Shown in pieces: positions 45,685-54,623 of a DNA stretch of 64,000 nt. The notes under the pieces were generated by a model. That model was given only the letters and a program-made list of their open reading frames with translations. It did no database searches and was not told where the DNA came from. Numbering within the stretch: position 1 is the first letter of the stretch; each line of letters opens with the position of its first letter. The DNA comes from Streptomyces rapamycinicus NRRL 5491 (GTDB lineage: Bacteria > Actinomycetota > Actinomycetes > Streptomycetales > Streptomycetaceae), in NCBI RefSeq assembly GCF_024298965.1, contig NZ_CP085193.1, positions 2,790,001 through 2,854,000 on the forward strand, read 5' to 3'. Both the position numbers and the translations under genes were made by a program.

Positions 45685-45713
45685 CGGCCGGCACCCCGGC
45701 TGGGTGCCGGCCG
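45685..45713 (-). terminator. Strong hairpin between the polyprenyl synthase and shc genes
   Basis: CGGCCGGCACCC (45685-45696) pairs perfectly with GGGTGCCGGCCG (45702-45713), loop 5 nt, inside the 104-bp gap. It may be an internal terminator or an mRNA-processing site in the hopanoid operon. Confidence 0.55.
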
Positions 45714-45741
45714 GCGACTGCGAACTAGCGGTCCATGGCGA

Positions 45742-46839
45742 TCATCTCTCTCGTACGACGACGAAGTCGGCGAGCGCCACGAACCGCGCCCGGATCTCGG
45801 CGGGCATGTCCACCGAGCCCAGCGCCTCCATGGCGGTCGCATGCTGTCTGCGGGCCTCCTGAGAGGTCCAGTCCCGGCCACCCGCCTGCTCGATCAACGC
45901 GGCGCGGACGGCGAATTCTTCCTCCGAGAAGTCGGCGAACTCCTCCTCCGGCTTGTGCGCGTCCGCCGCGAGGATCTGGGCGAGCCGCTCGGAGTCGGGG
46001 CCGCCGGCGTCGAGCGCGGCGACCACGGGGAGGGACTTCTTGCGCTGGCGCAGATCGCTCCAGGTCCGCTTGCCGGTCGCCTCCGGGTCGCCCCAGATGC
46101 CGAGCAGGTCGTCGACGGCCTGGAAGGCGAGGCCCAGGTGGTAGCCGTAGCGCTCCAGGGTGTCGGCGGTGCGGTCGTCGGCGCCGCCGAGCACGGCGCC
46201 GATGGAGGCGGCGCAGGCGAGCAGGGCGCCGGTCTTGTTGCCCTCCATCTCCAGGCACTCCTCGACGGTGACCCGCTCGCGGTGCTCGTAGGAGATGTCC
46301 TGGGCCTGGCCGTCGATCAGCTTCCGGGTGGCGGCGGTGAGCCGGCGGGTGGCCCGCCCGGCCTCGGCGGTGCCGATCTCCAGCAGTATCTCGTTGGCCA
46401 GCGCGAACAGGGCGTCACCGACCAGGATGGCCTGGGCCGGGCCGTGCACCTTCCAGACGGTGTCGCGGTGGCGGCGCTGCTCGTCCCCGTCCATGAGGTC
46501 GTCGTGGAGCAGCGAGAAGTTGTGCACCAGCTCGACCGCGACCGCGCCGGGCACCCCGGCCTCGGGGGCGGCGCCCGCCGCCTCGGCGGACAGCAGGGCG
46601 AGCGCGGGGCGGACGGCCTTGCCGCCGTCGCCCTCGGCCGGGTTGCCCTCGGCGTCGATCCAGCCGAAGTGGTACGCGGCGACGGTGTTCATGGGCGGGG
46701 CCAGCCGGTCGACGGCGGCGCGCAGCACCGGCGTGGCGAGCGTACGGCCGCGGTCCAGCAGCGCCATGACGCCTGCGGTGTCGGCACCTGGGGTCGCCGG
46801 GGTCACGGTCTCTCCTCTGTTCTTGGTGGTGGTGCTCAT
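45742..46839 (-). CDS. Polyprenyl (farnesyl/geranylgeranyl-type) diphosphate synthase
   Basis: 365 aa from ATG 46839, preceded by a strong AAGGAGG site. First Asp-rich motif LLHDDLMD (113-117), second DDLLGIWGD (243-251), with KTGAL and GGKAVRPAL. It supplies farnesyl diphosphate to HpnD/HpnC. The residue pair before the first motif (FSLLHDD) does not include a large block, so product length cannot be set with certainty; farnesyl diphosphate is implied by context. It is separated from hpnE by a 263-bp repeat-filled gap rather than the tight spacing seen elsewhere in the operon. Confidence 0.92.
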   Translation of the reverse strand: MSTTTKNRGETVTPATPGADTAGVMALLDRGRTLATPVLRAAVDRLAPPMNTVAAYHFGWIDAEGNPAEGDGGKAVRPALALLSAEAAGAAPEAGVPGAVAVELVHNFSLLHDDLMDGDEQRRHRDTVWKVHGPAQAILVGDALFALANEILLEIGTAEAGRATRRLTAATRKLIDGQAQDISYEHRERVTVEECLEMEGNKTGALLACAASIGAVLGGADDRTADTLERYGYHLGLAFQAVDDLLGIWGDPEATGKRTWSDLRQRKKSLPVVAALDAGGPDSERLAQILAADAHKPEEEFADFSEEEFAVRAALIEQAGGRDWTSQEARRQHATAMEALGSVDMPAEIRARFVALADFVVVRER

Positions 46840-46896
46840 GCCGCCTCCTTGGGCGTCCCCCCGCCCGGGGCGGGGAGAGTGTTCACATGCGGGCGG

Positions 46897-47118
46897 CCTA
46901 GGGGGCTTCTGATGGATCTCCGTGGGAGAAGGAGCGGGGTCTGGCGCCTGCGATCGCGAGGCGGAGGAGGGAAGCGACGCGGAGGGGGCACCTCCCAGCG
47001 GTAGCTGGGGGAGTCGTTGACCGACGACAACGCCGCGAGCTCCCCCAGCTACCGCTGGGAGGTGCCCCCTGGTGCCAGGGCACGCGACGCCACGGAGATC
47101 CATCAGAAGCCCCCTAGG
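46897..47118. repeat. 222-bp nested inverted-repeat element within the hopanoid operon
   Basis: Outer arms of 29 bp (46897-46925 and 47090-47118) are perfectly complementary; inner arms of 30 bp (46984-47013 and 47040-47069) are also perfect, with a 26-nt loop. The inner arms are two head-to-head copies of the intergenic repeat also found at 5212 and 7838. The right outer arm overlaps the last codons and stop of hpnE. It resembles a miniature mobile element or compound terminator. It encodes no protein. Confidence 0.92.
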
Positions 47119-48536
47119 TCGGTGAGGGCCGCGCGGGCGGCGGAAAGACCGCTGCGCACGGCGCCCTCCATGGTCGCGGGCCAGCCGGTGGCGGTCCACG
47201 CACCGGCCAGGTAGAGGCCGGGTGCGTCGGTCGGGGCTGAGGGCCTGAGGAGGCCGACGCCGGGGACGGGGGCGAAGGTGGCGGTGCGCTCCCGGGTGAC
47301 GAAGAAGTCGCGCACCCGTGCCCCGCGGGCGACCGGCAGCAGCCGCTCCAGCTCGGGCAGATAGCGGGCGCGCAGCTCGGCCACCGGGCGGTCGATGTCG
47401 TCGTACGCGGCGGACTGCGACACCGCCAGGTACTGGCTGTCCCCGGCCCCGGGCGCGTCCCTGAGCCCCGAGGCGTCCGTACGGTCGAAGACCCACTGGA
47501 CGGGGGAGCCGATCGCGGCGAAGAAGGGGCGGCGCAGCACCGTGCGGTCGTAGATCACGTGCAGATTGAGGATGGGCGCGGTGCCGATGCGCAGCAGCCG
47601 GCCGGGGTCCTTCAGGGCGCCGTCGGGCAGCAGGGCGTGCGTCTCGCGCTGGGGTACGGCCAGCACGAGCACGTCCGCCTCGGTCCGCGGCTCCTCCCCC
47701 GGCCGCCCGGCGGTGGCCGCGCTCCAGCGGCCCTCGGGGGTGCGGGTGACGGCGGTCACCCGGGTGCGCAGGTCGGTCCGCACGCCCGCCGCGTCCAGGG
47801 CGCGGTGGGCGTGGGTGTGGTGCAGTTCGCCGAGCGGGGCACGGGCCCAGCCGATGTCGGCGGCGCCGGGCCGGGAGAGCAGCCCGGTCTTGAAGACCAT
47901 CGCGGCCAGGCCCAGCGAGACATCGGTCGCGGTGGCGTTGAGCGTGGCCACGCCGACCAGGTCCCACAGCGCCTCGACGGCGCGCGGCGACTGGCCGTGG
48001 CGGCGCAGCCAGCCGGCGAAGTCCACCCCGTCCAGCTCCGGGTCCTCGGGGTCCAGCCGCCCCAGGGCGAGCGCGGCGCGGCCCACCTGGGCGCGCTCGG
48101 CGAGGGAGAGATGGGGGTAGGTGGCCAGGCTCGCGGACAGATGGAGCGGCACCGGCAGAGCGGTGCGGCGCAGCCGGCCGAGCCGCCGCCCGTCGCGCCC
48201 CCGGGCGTCGAGGACGGGGACGTCCAACCGGCCCTGGACCGGGGCGAGTCGGGCGGCGCCGACGCGCTCCAGGAACCACTGGTAGGCGGTGCAGCAGCGC
48301 AGATACACATGCTGGCCGTTGTCGACGCTGAGGACGCCCGCCGGGGAGGAGCGGTGGAAGGAGAAGGCGAGGCCGCCCAGGCGGGGGCGGCCCTCGACCA
48401 GGGTGACCCGCAGCCCGGCGTCGGCCAGCGCGAGCGCGGCCGTCGTACCGGCGAGCCCGCCGCCGATCACCAGGGCGCTCCGCCCGGCGGGGCGTCGCCC
48501 CGCGGCCGGGGCGGGGTCCAGGGTCGAGTGGGTCAC
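47103..48536 (-). CDS. hpnE: Hydroxysqualene dehydroxylase / squalene-associated FAD oxidoreductase
   Basis: 477 aa, GTG start at 48536, 4-bp overlap with hpnD. Rossmann FAD site ALVIGGGLAGTTAALALADAG followed by VEGRPRLGG; C-terminal FAD/substrate segment GLYLAGAWTATGWPATMEGAV. It reduces hydroxysqualene to squalene in the HpnCDE route. Its last residues (DLGGF) and stop are encoded by the right arm of the inverted-repeat element, suggesting the original C-terminus was altered on insertion. Confidence 0.93.
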   Translation of the reverse strand: MTHSTLDPAPAAGRRPAGRSALVIGGGLAGTTAALALADAGLRVTLVEGRPRLGGLAFSFHRSSPAGVLSVDNGQHVYLRCCTAYQWFLERVGAARLAPVQGRLDVPVLDARGRDGRRLGRLRRTALPVPLHLSASLATYPHLSLAERAQVGRAALALGRLDPEDPELDGVDFAGWLRRHGQSPRAVEALWDLVGVATLNATATDVSLGLAAMVFKTGLLSRPGAADIGWARAPLGELHHTHAHRALDAAGVRTDLRTRVTAVTRTPEGRWSAATAGRPGEEPRTEADVLVLAVPQRETHALLPDGALKDPGRLLRIGTAPILNLHVIYDRTVLRRPFFAAIGSPVQWVFDRTDASGLRDAPGAGDSQYLAVSQSAAYDDIDRPVAELRARYLPELERLLPVARGARVRDFFVTRERTATFAPVPGVGLLRPSAPTDAPGLYLAGAWTATGWPATMEGAVRSGLSAARAALTDLGGF

Positions 48537-49495
48537 ACCGCCCTCCCGGTGGAGCGGCGCTCGACGGCGCGGGCATCGAGACCGGCAAGACCGCGCACCG
48601 CCACATACGCCTTCTCATGGCCGGGCAGCGAGACGCGGCCGCGCAGGACGGCCGCGGGGTCCTTGGCGATCCGGTCCAGCAGCCTGCGGTAGATGCCCGC
48701 CATGGCGGACACGCACGCGCCGCTGCGCCGGTCCAGCAGCGGCAGCAGCCGGAAGCCCTCGGCGAACAGCGCCCTGGCCCGCCGCACCTCGAAGTGGACC
48801 AGGCCGGTGAAGTCGGCGTCCGGCGGTGCGGTGGAGCCGCGGAACGCGTCGGTGCAGCCGAATTTGGCCAGGTCGTCGGCGGGCAGATAGGTGCGCCCGG
48901 TGGCGGCGTCCTCGCGGACGTCGCGCAGGATGTTGGTCAGCTGCAGCGCGAGCCCGAGGGTGTCGGCGTAGGCCGGGGCACGTTCGAGCTCGTCCTCGCT
49001 GTGGCCGGTGCCGGGGGCGGTCCCGAAGACGCCGAGCGACAGCCGTCCGATGGCGCCCGCCACACAGCGGCAGTAGACCTTGAGGTCGTCCCAGGTCTCG
49101 TAGGTCTGCCCGGCCACGTCCATCAGCACGCCGTCGATCAGCTCGTCCAGCGCGTCCAGCGGGATCGGGAAGCGGTGTGCGGCATGGGCGAGGGCGACGG
49201 CGACGGGGTCGGTGTCGTCCTCCTCGATGCCGCCGCCCCGCATCCGGTCCAGCAGGGCGCGGGTGTCCGCCAGCCGGGCGCGCTTGGCCTCCGGGTCGAG
49301 GGGGCCGTCGCCGATGTCGTCGACCCGGCGGGAGAAGGCGTACAGGGCCGACATCGCATGGCGCTTCTCCGTCGGCAGCAGCCTGATGCCGTAGGCGAAG
49401 TTGCGGGCCTGGTGGCCGGTCACGGCCTCGCAGTAGCGGTACGCCGCGAGCACTGGCGCGGACGCGTGCGGAGATCCCTTCACGGTCCGGCTCAC
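48533..49495 (-). CDS. hpnD: Presqualene diphosphate synthase
   Basis: 320 aa. Trans-isoprenyl diphosphate synthase of the squalene/phytoene type: first Asp motif RRVDDIGDG, second NILRDVREDAATGRTYLP, preceded by ALQLTN. The start sequence YRYCEAVTGHQARNFAYGIRLLP is typical of HpnD. It condenses two farnesyl diphosphates to presqualene diphosphate. It overlaps both hpnC and hpnE by 4 bp. Confidence 0.93.
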   Translation of the reverse strand: MSRTVKGSPHASAPVLAAYRYCEAVTGHQARNFAYGIRLLPTEKRHAMSALYAFSRRVDDIGDGPLDPEAKRARLADTRALLDRMRGGGIEEDDTDPVAVALAHAAHRFPIPLDALDELIDGVLMDVAGQTYETWDDLKVYCRCVAGAIGRLSLGVFGTAPGTGHSEDELERAPAYADTLGLALQLTNILRDVREDAATGRTYLPADDLAKFGCTDAFRGSTAPPDADFTGLVHFEVRRARALFAEGFRLLPLLDRRSGACVSAMAGIYRRLLDRIAKDPAAVLRGRVSLPGHEKAYVAVRGLAGLDARAVERRSTGRAV

Positions 49496-50433
49496 CCCTC
49501 TCTTCGCAGTGTCGCCCCCACCTCGCGCAGCAGGCTGAGCTTGGTGGGCCTGGGCGGTCCAGGGAGTACGTCATGTCCCGCGGCCGCGACCGCCCGCAAG
49601 GCGGCCCGCCCCCCGGCCACGAATCCGGCGAGCAGCACCTTGAGCCTGCCGTGGACGCTACCCACCAGGGGGGTGCCTTCATTCAGCAGGGCAGCGGCGC
49701 GTTCCGCCTCCTTCGCGACCAGGGCGCGCAACCGTACGCCGCCCCTGGGGGCGGCGAGGTCGGCCTCGGTCACGCCGAAGCGTTTCATGTCCTCGGCGGG
49801 CAGATAGACGCGGTCCCTGCGGAGGTCCTCGGCCACGTCCTGAAGGTGCTCGATGATCTGCAGGGCGGTGCAGATGGCGTCCGAGTGGCGGATCCGCTCG
49901 GGGCTCGCGGTGCCGGTGATGCCGAGGACGAGCCGTCCGACCGGATTGGCGGACAGCTCGCAGTAGTCGAGGAGGTCCTGGTAGGTGGCGTACCGCCGGA
50001 TCCGCTGGTCCTGACGGTTGGCCTCGATCAGCCCCAGGAAGGGCCCTTGGTCAAGCCCATGGCGGTGGACGGTGGGGCGCAGGGCCCGCAGCAGCGGATG
50101 GCGCGGCTCCGCGGCGGGCCGGAAGACCCGGCGGAGGTCGGCCTCGAACGCGTCCAGCATCGCGAGCGCGTCGTCGGCCCGGTCGCGGTCGAGACCGAGC
50201 AGTTCGGCGTCGGCGCCGCCGGGGGGCAGATCGCCGTCGCCGATGTCGTCGACCAGCCGGGCGTAGCCGTAGACGGCCATCAGATCGGTGCGCCAGGCGC
50301 GGGGGATGAAGAAGGGGGCCACCGGGAAGTTCTCGTGGGCGGCCTTGTCGAGCACGGCGCGAGCGGCTTCCTGCCCGCCGCTCCGGCTGCTCGACGTGGT
50401 ATGGGACCCGCTGCGCTCGTCCTCGACGGTCAC
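49492..50433 (-). CDS. hpnC: Hydroxysqualene synthase
   Basis: 313 aa. AAHENFPVAPFFIPRAWRTDL is the HpnC hallmark; Asp motifs are ARLVDDIGDG and EHLQDVAEDLRRDRVYLP. It turns presqualene diphosphate into hydroxysqualene. It is the first gene of the operon. The start GTG 50433 has no strong ribosome site, so a slightly different start is possible. The operon promoter must lie in 50434-50794. Confidence 0.93.
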   Translation of the reverse strand: MTVEDERSGSHTTSSSRSGGQEAARAVLDKAAHENFPVAPFFIPRAWRTDLMAVYGYARLVDDIGDGDLPPGGADAELLGLDRDRADDALAMLDAFEADLRRVFRPAAEPRHPLLRALRPTVHRHGLDQGPFLGLIEANRQDQRIRRYATYQDLLDYCELSANPVGRLVLGITGTASPERIRHSDAICTALQIIEHLQDVAEDLRRDRVYLPAEDMKRFGVTEADLAAPRGGVRLRALVAKEAERAAALLNEGTPLVGSVHGRLKVLLAGFVAGGRAALRAVAAAGHDVLPGPPRPTKLSLLREVGATLRREG

Positions 50434-50794
50434 CGTGGACAGCCAGGCGTACGGGCGAGACCCAGGACGCCACGTGGGTCCCGGCGACCGGGCCCCTCGG
50501 GAGCGCTGGAGATGGGCCGTGTAGCCAATGCCGTCACATCCCCCGTTCTACACCGGTTACCAGGGTCCGCACGATCCGGACACGCCGCTCCGTCTTGTCA
50601 ACGGGCCCCGGCCCCCAGCCCCCGAACAGGCGACAAGGGCCCGGCTCCGGCATGATCCGGACGGGCATTGCCACAGCTTACGCCTCTCGGTGTACACATG
50701 TACGGAGCGATACCCCGATGTGACCTTCGACCGGGCGCCGGGCGGGTGACCGGCGAACGCCCCCGGGCCGGTGTCCGGGGGCCTTCGGATGACC
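50434..50794. promoter_or_regulatory. Hopanoid operon upstream region, no supported gene
   Basis: 361 bp between hpnC and the TetR gene. It has weak promoter-like pieces on the minus strand (TTGACA at 50595-50600 as complement of TGTCAA). A 73-codon plus-strand frame (50528-50749) is not protein-like. No clear operator palindrome was found. Confidence 0.4.
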
Positions 50795-51535
50795 TCAGAC
50801 GACCTCTTCGTAGAACTCCGAGATGTCCAGCACCCGGCACAGGTCGCGGAGCTCGAACTCGAAGAAGTGCTGGCCCTCGGAGAGCGCGAAGGACATATGG
50901 CCGAGCGCCTCCATGGAGATCACCCCGTACAGCCGCACCCAGCAGCGGAGCATCACGGCGATGGCTCCGGGGGGCATGTCGACGTCCTGGTCCTCGCTGA
51001 GCGCGGTGAGGGTCTGCGCGAGGCCGGGGTCGAGCTCCTCGACCTCGGGGGCCGGGAAGCCCCGCACCCGCCACAGGTCGGCGACCAGATCGGAGTACAC
51101 GGAGCCGAAGACCCAGCTCATATGGCGCTCGGGCTTGGTCTCCTCGCGGCCGAGCCCCGGGGCCCAGGGGCCGAGGATCAGCCCGAACTCATGGGGGTGC
51201 TTGATCGCCCAGACGCGCAGCGCGCGGGCGCCGCTGATCCACCGGCGGCCCGGCTCCTCCTCGGGGTGCTGACCGAGGACCCCCTGCATGAAGCGGGCCA
51301 TCTCCTCGAAAATGTCCACACGCAGCTGAAGGATCAGCGCATCCCGGCTACTGAAGTAGCGGTAGACGGCCGGCGCGGTCATGCCCATCTCACGCGCGAT
51401 GGCCCGGATGGTCACATTTTCCGGGCCCTCCTGAACCAGGAGCGTCCGGGCGACGTCCTTGATTTCACGGATGGTCGCGATGCGCAGCCGCTCGCGCCGT
51501 GAGTACGGTGCGACGTGCGCTTCCCCTGGCGACAC
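50795..51535 (-). CDS. TetR-family transcription regulator
   Basis: 246 aa from GTG 51535 with GGAGGGG upstream. The TetR N-domain HTH is at ~22-68 (IREIKDVARTLLVQEG, then VTIRAIAREMGMTAPAVYRYFSSRDALI). The C-terminal region fits the WHG/TetR_C_13-like group (ALRVWAIKHPHEFGLILGPWAPG, MLRCWVRLYGVISMEALGHM). It lies between the hopanoid operon and the P450/PKS cluster, in the same orientation as both, and could regulate either. Confidence 0.92.
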   Translation of the reverse strand: MSPGEAHVAPYSRRERLRIATIREIKDVARTLLVQEGPENVTIRAIAREMGMTAPAVYRYFSSRDALILQLRVDIFEEMARFMQGVLGQHPEEEPGRRWISGARALRVWAIKHPHEFGLILGPWAPGLGREETKPERHMSWVFGSVYSDLVADLWRVRGFPAPEVEELDPGLAQTLTALSEDQDVDMPPGAIAVMLRCWVRLYGVISMEALGHMSFALSEGQHFFEFELRDLCRVLDISEFYEEVV

Positions 51536-52266
51536 GCGTCCCCCTCCCTGATGCTGCGCCGCTCGACAACCCGGCGTACACGCACACGATACAGCGCCTC
51601 CGTTTAGTGAACAGCGGCGGTGACGGTGCCTCTGGTTCAACTGCTAGCCCCCTGACCCTGCCACAGATCCGCGGGGTTGCCCCGCCGGATGGCTCAGCGA
51701 CCACCATCCGGGTCACCCGGGGGCGCGGGGGAGCGTCCGTACATGCGTCGGACATTCATTCGGAGGCATTGTGCGCGAGTGCTCCGGGGAGCGGACGGAG
51801 GGGGATGGACGGCGGCACTGGGCGCCACCTGGGAGTAAACGGCCGTAGCGATCGTGAAATGAAGTTCTCGCCCGTCCCGGCGCACCTGGGGAAAGGGTCC
51901 GTCCCACCCCTTCCACCAGGAGCGTCAAGAAAACCGACCGGTCGGCGCGGTGGATTTCCGACCCGGTCCGGGGACGGTTTCCGCGGCCCGCCGGAGGGCG
52001 TCGCCCCGGCGCCGGAGCGCTGCCGCGGAGTCGGCCCGGGCCTCGTCCTTCGGGTCCCGCCGCACATCTTCCGCATTCTCGTCCGCATCGCCATGGGACG
52101 CGTTTTCGCTGAAAAGCGCCCGCGTCCCGGGGAAAACGATCCACCGCCACGGACCCGTGCTTCTGACGGTGTGCCGGGTTTCCCGGGCCGGGGCGCGCGG
52201 GCGAAATCGGGAAAGGCAACGGCGTGGGCCCGGCCCGGAACTCCCATTCCGCTTCCGCCCTCCGGC
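51536..52266. other. 731-bp intergenic region without a supported gene
   Basis: Downstream of the P450 gene and upstream of the TetR gene. The frames that are open here lack codon bias, ribosome sites and similarity. Local GC is lower around 52090-52140. The TetR promoter should lie near 51540-51640 (GTTTAGTGAAC at 51602-51612 is a weak operator-like palindrome). Confidence 0.5.
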
Positions 52267-53700
52267 CTACGGGTGATGGGGGCAGGCGGCGGGGGCGGCG
52301 GGAGCGGTCCGGGGGGACGGGCCGGGTGCGGCGGCGCTTCGCTCGCGCGGAGTCACCGTCACCATCACGTCCTTGAGCGGCCGCAGCGAGATCACCGGTG
52401 AGCCGTACCGCAGTTCGGTTCCCGGGATCCGGCTGATCCGGAAGCGCTGGTTCACCATGGCCACGATGGTGCGCAGCTCCAGCAGCGCCATGAAGTTGCC
52501 GACGCACTGCCGGGGCCCCGAGCCGAACGGGAGGTATGCCATCCGCGGCCGCTCCTTGATGGCCTGCGGGGTGAACCGGTACGGGTCGAAGGCCAGCGGG
52601 TTGTCCCAGTGGCGCGGGTTGTGGTGGGAGACCAGCGGGGACAGCAGGATCGAGGAGCCGGGCTCGATGCCGTAGCCGCCGAGGGTGTCCGCCTCGACCG
52701 CCGCCCGGGGGAAGATCCAGATGGGCGGGTGCATCCGCAGGCTCTCGTCGACGACCATCTTGGTGTATGTCAGCGCCTCGGCGTTCTCCGCGTCCGGCAG
52801 CCCGCCGCCGAGCACCGTGGCGATCTCGGCGTCCAGCTCCTCCTGGACGCCGGGGTGGGCGGCGACCGAAAGCAGCGTCCAGCACAGCGAGACGGCGGTG
52901 GTCTCATGGCCCGCCAGATAGACCGTGAGCAGCTCGTCCTTGATCTGCTGATCCGTCCAGGGCTCACCGGTGGCCGGGTCGGTGGCCCGTTCCATCAGCG
53001 CGATCAGCGGCCCCTCCCCCGTCTCGGCGTAACTCCGGCGCACATCGGCCACGATGCGGTCGAAGACCCGGTGGATCCTGAGGATCTTGCGCTGACGGTC
53101 CGTCGGCACCCAGGAGGGCAGCATCTCGGTGGCGGTGCCGCGGCGGAACATCACCTCCACCACATCGTCCACGATCGTCTTCAGCAGGGCCGAGTCCGGC
53201 TTGATGTCGTAGGCGAACAGCGAGCGGGAGAGGGTGACCAGGGTCAGCCGCAGCATGTCGGTCATCAGGTCGACCGGCTCACCGGCGGCGGCCTTGCGCT
53301 CCCAGGTCTCCAGCATCTCCTCGGTGGCCCGGATGATGTTGGGGATGATGTCGGTGATGGCGTTCTTGAGGAAGACCGGCTGCACCGCCCGCCGGTGGGC
53401 GCGCCAGAACTCGCCGTCGGTGGTGAGCAGTCCTTTGCCCATGACGACGCCGAACTGCTCGTAGAGCGGCCCGCGGACGTAGTTGCCGTTGTTCTCCACC
53501 AGCACCCGGCGCACCGCCTCGGGCTCGGTCACCTGGTGCACGAGGAACGGGCCGAGCCGCATCCGGACGATCTCGCCGTGGTCGCGCTGCAGACCGAGCA
53601 GGAATTCGGCGGTGTTCCGCTTCCAGGGGCCCAGACTGCCCAGCAGCGGGGCGCCTTTGGGGCCGGGTGCGGTGCGCGGCGCGGAGGTCGCTGTGGTCAT
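52267..53700 (-). CDS. Cytochrome P450
   Basis: 477 aa. N-terminal APGPKGAPLLGSL, I-helix AGHETT (263-268), ExxR as ESLR (319-322) and heme loop FGSGPRQCVG with Cys399. The type (long B-helix region WRAHRRAVQPVF, CYP102/CYP4-like heme-loop spacing) is more like fatty-acyl or terpene hydroxylases than classic macrolide P450s; this is inference. It overlaps the SDR gene by 4 bp and so belongs to the PKS-type cluster upstream. The last ~25 residues are Ala/Pro-rich. No redox partner is visible. Confidence 0.93.
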   Translation of the reverse strand: MTTATSAPRTAPGPKGAPLLGSLGPWKRNTAEFLLGLQRDHGEIVRMRLGPFLVHQVTEPEAVRRVLVENNGNYVRGPLYEQFGVVMGKGLLTTDGEFWRAHRRAVQPVFLKNAITDIIPNIIRATEEMLETWERKAAAGEPVDLMTDMLRLTLVTLSRSLFAYDIKPDSALLKTIVDDVVEVMFRRGTATEMLPSWVPTDRQRKILRIHRVFDRIVADVRRSYAETGEGPLIALMERATDPATGEPWTDQQIKDELLTVYLAGHETTAVSLCWTLLSVAAHPGVQEELDAEIATVLGGGLPDAENAEALTYTKMVVDESLRMHPPIWIFPRAAVEADTLGGYGIEPGSSILLSPLVSHHNPRHWDNPLAFDPYRFTPQAIKERPRMAYLPFGSGPRQCVGNFMALLELRTIVAMVNQRFRISRIPGTELRYGSPVISLRPLKDVMVTVTPRERSAAAPGPSPRTAPAAPAACPHHP

Positions 53701-54623
53701 CGGTGGTCTCCTTGCTTTCGCGGCCGCGGCCCGCGGGGCACCGGAAACAGGCGGCGCACGAAGAGATGGTCGAAAAGGACGTCGGAGGTGAGGCGCCGCA
53801 GGGCGATGGTGCTGTGGGCGAGGAGCCCGACGGGGTAGCGGGCGCGCGGCCGGGAGCCGCGGGCGCCCTTGGCCACCACCTTCGCCACCCGGCGGGCCAC
53901 GTCGTCCGACTGGATCGCGAAGGTGCCCGCCAGGGTCCGGCGGCTGCCGGTGTAGATCGCCTCGAAGTACTCGGCGCTCTCCCGGCGGAAGGCCTCGTAC
54001 GTCCGGCTCACCGGCCGCAGATTGGCCACGTAGGTGGCGCCGAAGCGGGTGGTGCGCACCGGGCCCGGCTCGACGAGGACGACCCGCACCCCGAAGTCGG
54101 CCACCTCGTTCCGCAGCGAGTCGCTCAAGCCCTCCACGGCGTGCTTGGTGGCGTTGTAGAAGCCCGAGCCGGGGACGGCGTAACGGCCGAAGATGGAGGA
54201 GATGTTGACGATGGTGCCGCCGCCGTGGGCGCGCATCGCGGGCAGCACCAGCTGACTGAGCCGGACCAGGCCGTACACATTGGTCTCGAACTGCTCGCGC
54301 ACCTCGGCCAGGGAGGCCTCCTCGATACAGCCCGACATGGCGTAGCCCGCGCTGTTGACCAGCGCCCCGACCGCGCCGTGCGCCGCCTCGACCTTGGCGA
54401 CGGCGGTGGCCATGGACTCCTCGTCGGTGACGTCCAGCGCCATGGTGCGGATGCCCAAGCCCGCGAGCTCCGCCAGTGTCCCGGGCCGCCGCGCGGTGGC
54501 GTACACGGTGTGCCCGGCCCGGTGCAGCCGCAGCGCGCAGGCGCGGCCGATTCCCGAGGAGCAGCCGGTGATGAGGACCGGGATGCCGGCCCCGGAGCCC
54601 GGGGCCGGCTCATGGCCGGTCAC
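53697..54623 (-). CDS. SDR oxidoreductase of the PKS cluster
   Basis: 308 aa. TGCSSGIG cofactor motif (19-26), NSAGYAMSG, catalytic Ser in NISSIFGRY, and YNATKHAVEG with Tyr/Lys. An Arg following strand 2 (ATARRPG) favours NADPH. A long basic C-terminal tail (RRLFPVPRGPRPRKQGDHR) may contact membrane. It overlaps the SnoaL-like gene and the P450 gene by 4 bp each, showing tight co-expression. Confidence 0.9.
   Translation of the reverse strand: MTGHEPAPGSGAGIPVLITGCSSGIGRACALRLHRAGHTVYATARRPGTLAELAGLGIRTMALDVTDEESMATAVAKVEAAHGAVGALVNSAGYAMSGCIEEASLAEVREQFETNVYGLVRLSQLVLPAMRAHGGGTIVNISSIFGRYAVPGSGFYNATKHAVEGLSDSLRNEVADFGVRVVLVEPGPVRTTRFGATYVANLRPVSRTYEAFRRESAEYFEAIYTGSRRTLAGTFAIQSDDVARRVAKVVAKGARGSRPRARYPVGLLAHSTIALRRLTSDVLFDHLFVRRLFPVPRGPRPRKQGDHR

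Noticed and set aside
46897..47118. CRISPR or IS element
   Set aside because: Only two arm pairs, no spacers, no transposase frame; a compound inverted repeat fits better.
46840..48618. Upstream extension of the polyprenyl synthase
   Set aside because: It runs through the inverted-repeat element and antiframe hpnE. The ATG at 46839 has a strong ribosome site.
45742..50433. Carotenoid gene cluster
   Set aside because: The two head-to-head synthases and FAD enzyme could suggest crtB/crtI, but the HpnC (HENFPV) and HpnD patterns and linked shc, hpnG and hpnH identify hopanoid synthesis.
50528..50749. Short plus-strand gene of 73 codons upstream of the hopanoid operon
   Set aside because: No ribosome site, no codon bias and no recognisable similarity.
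51499..52885. Open frames on both strands between TetR and P450 genes
   Set aside because: Composition is unlike proteins, and the minus-strand frame runs into the P450 gene in another frame.
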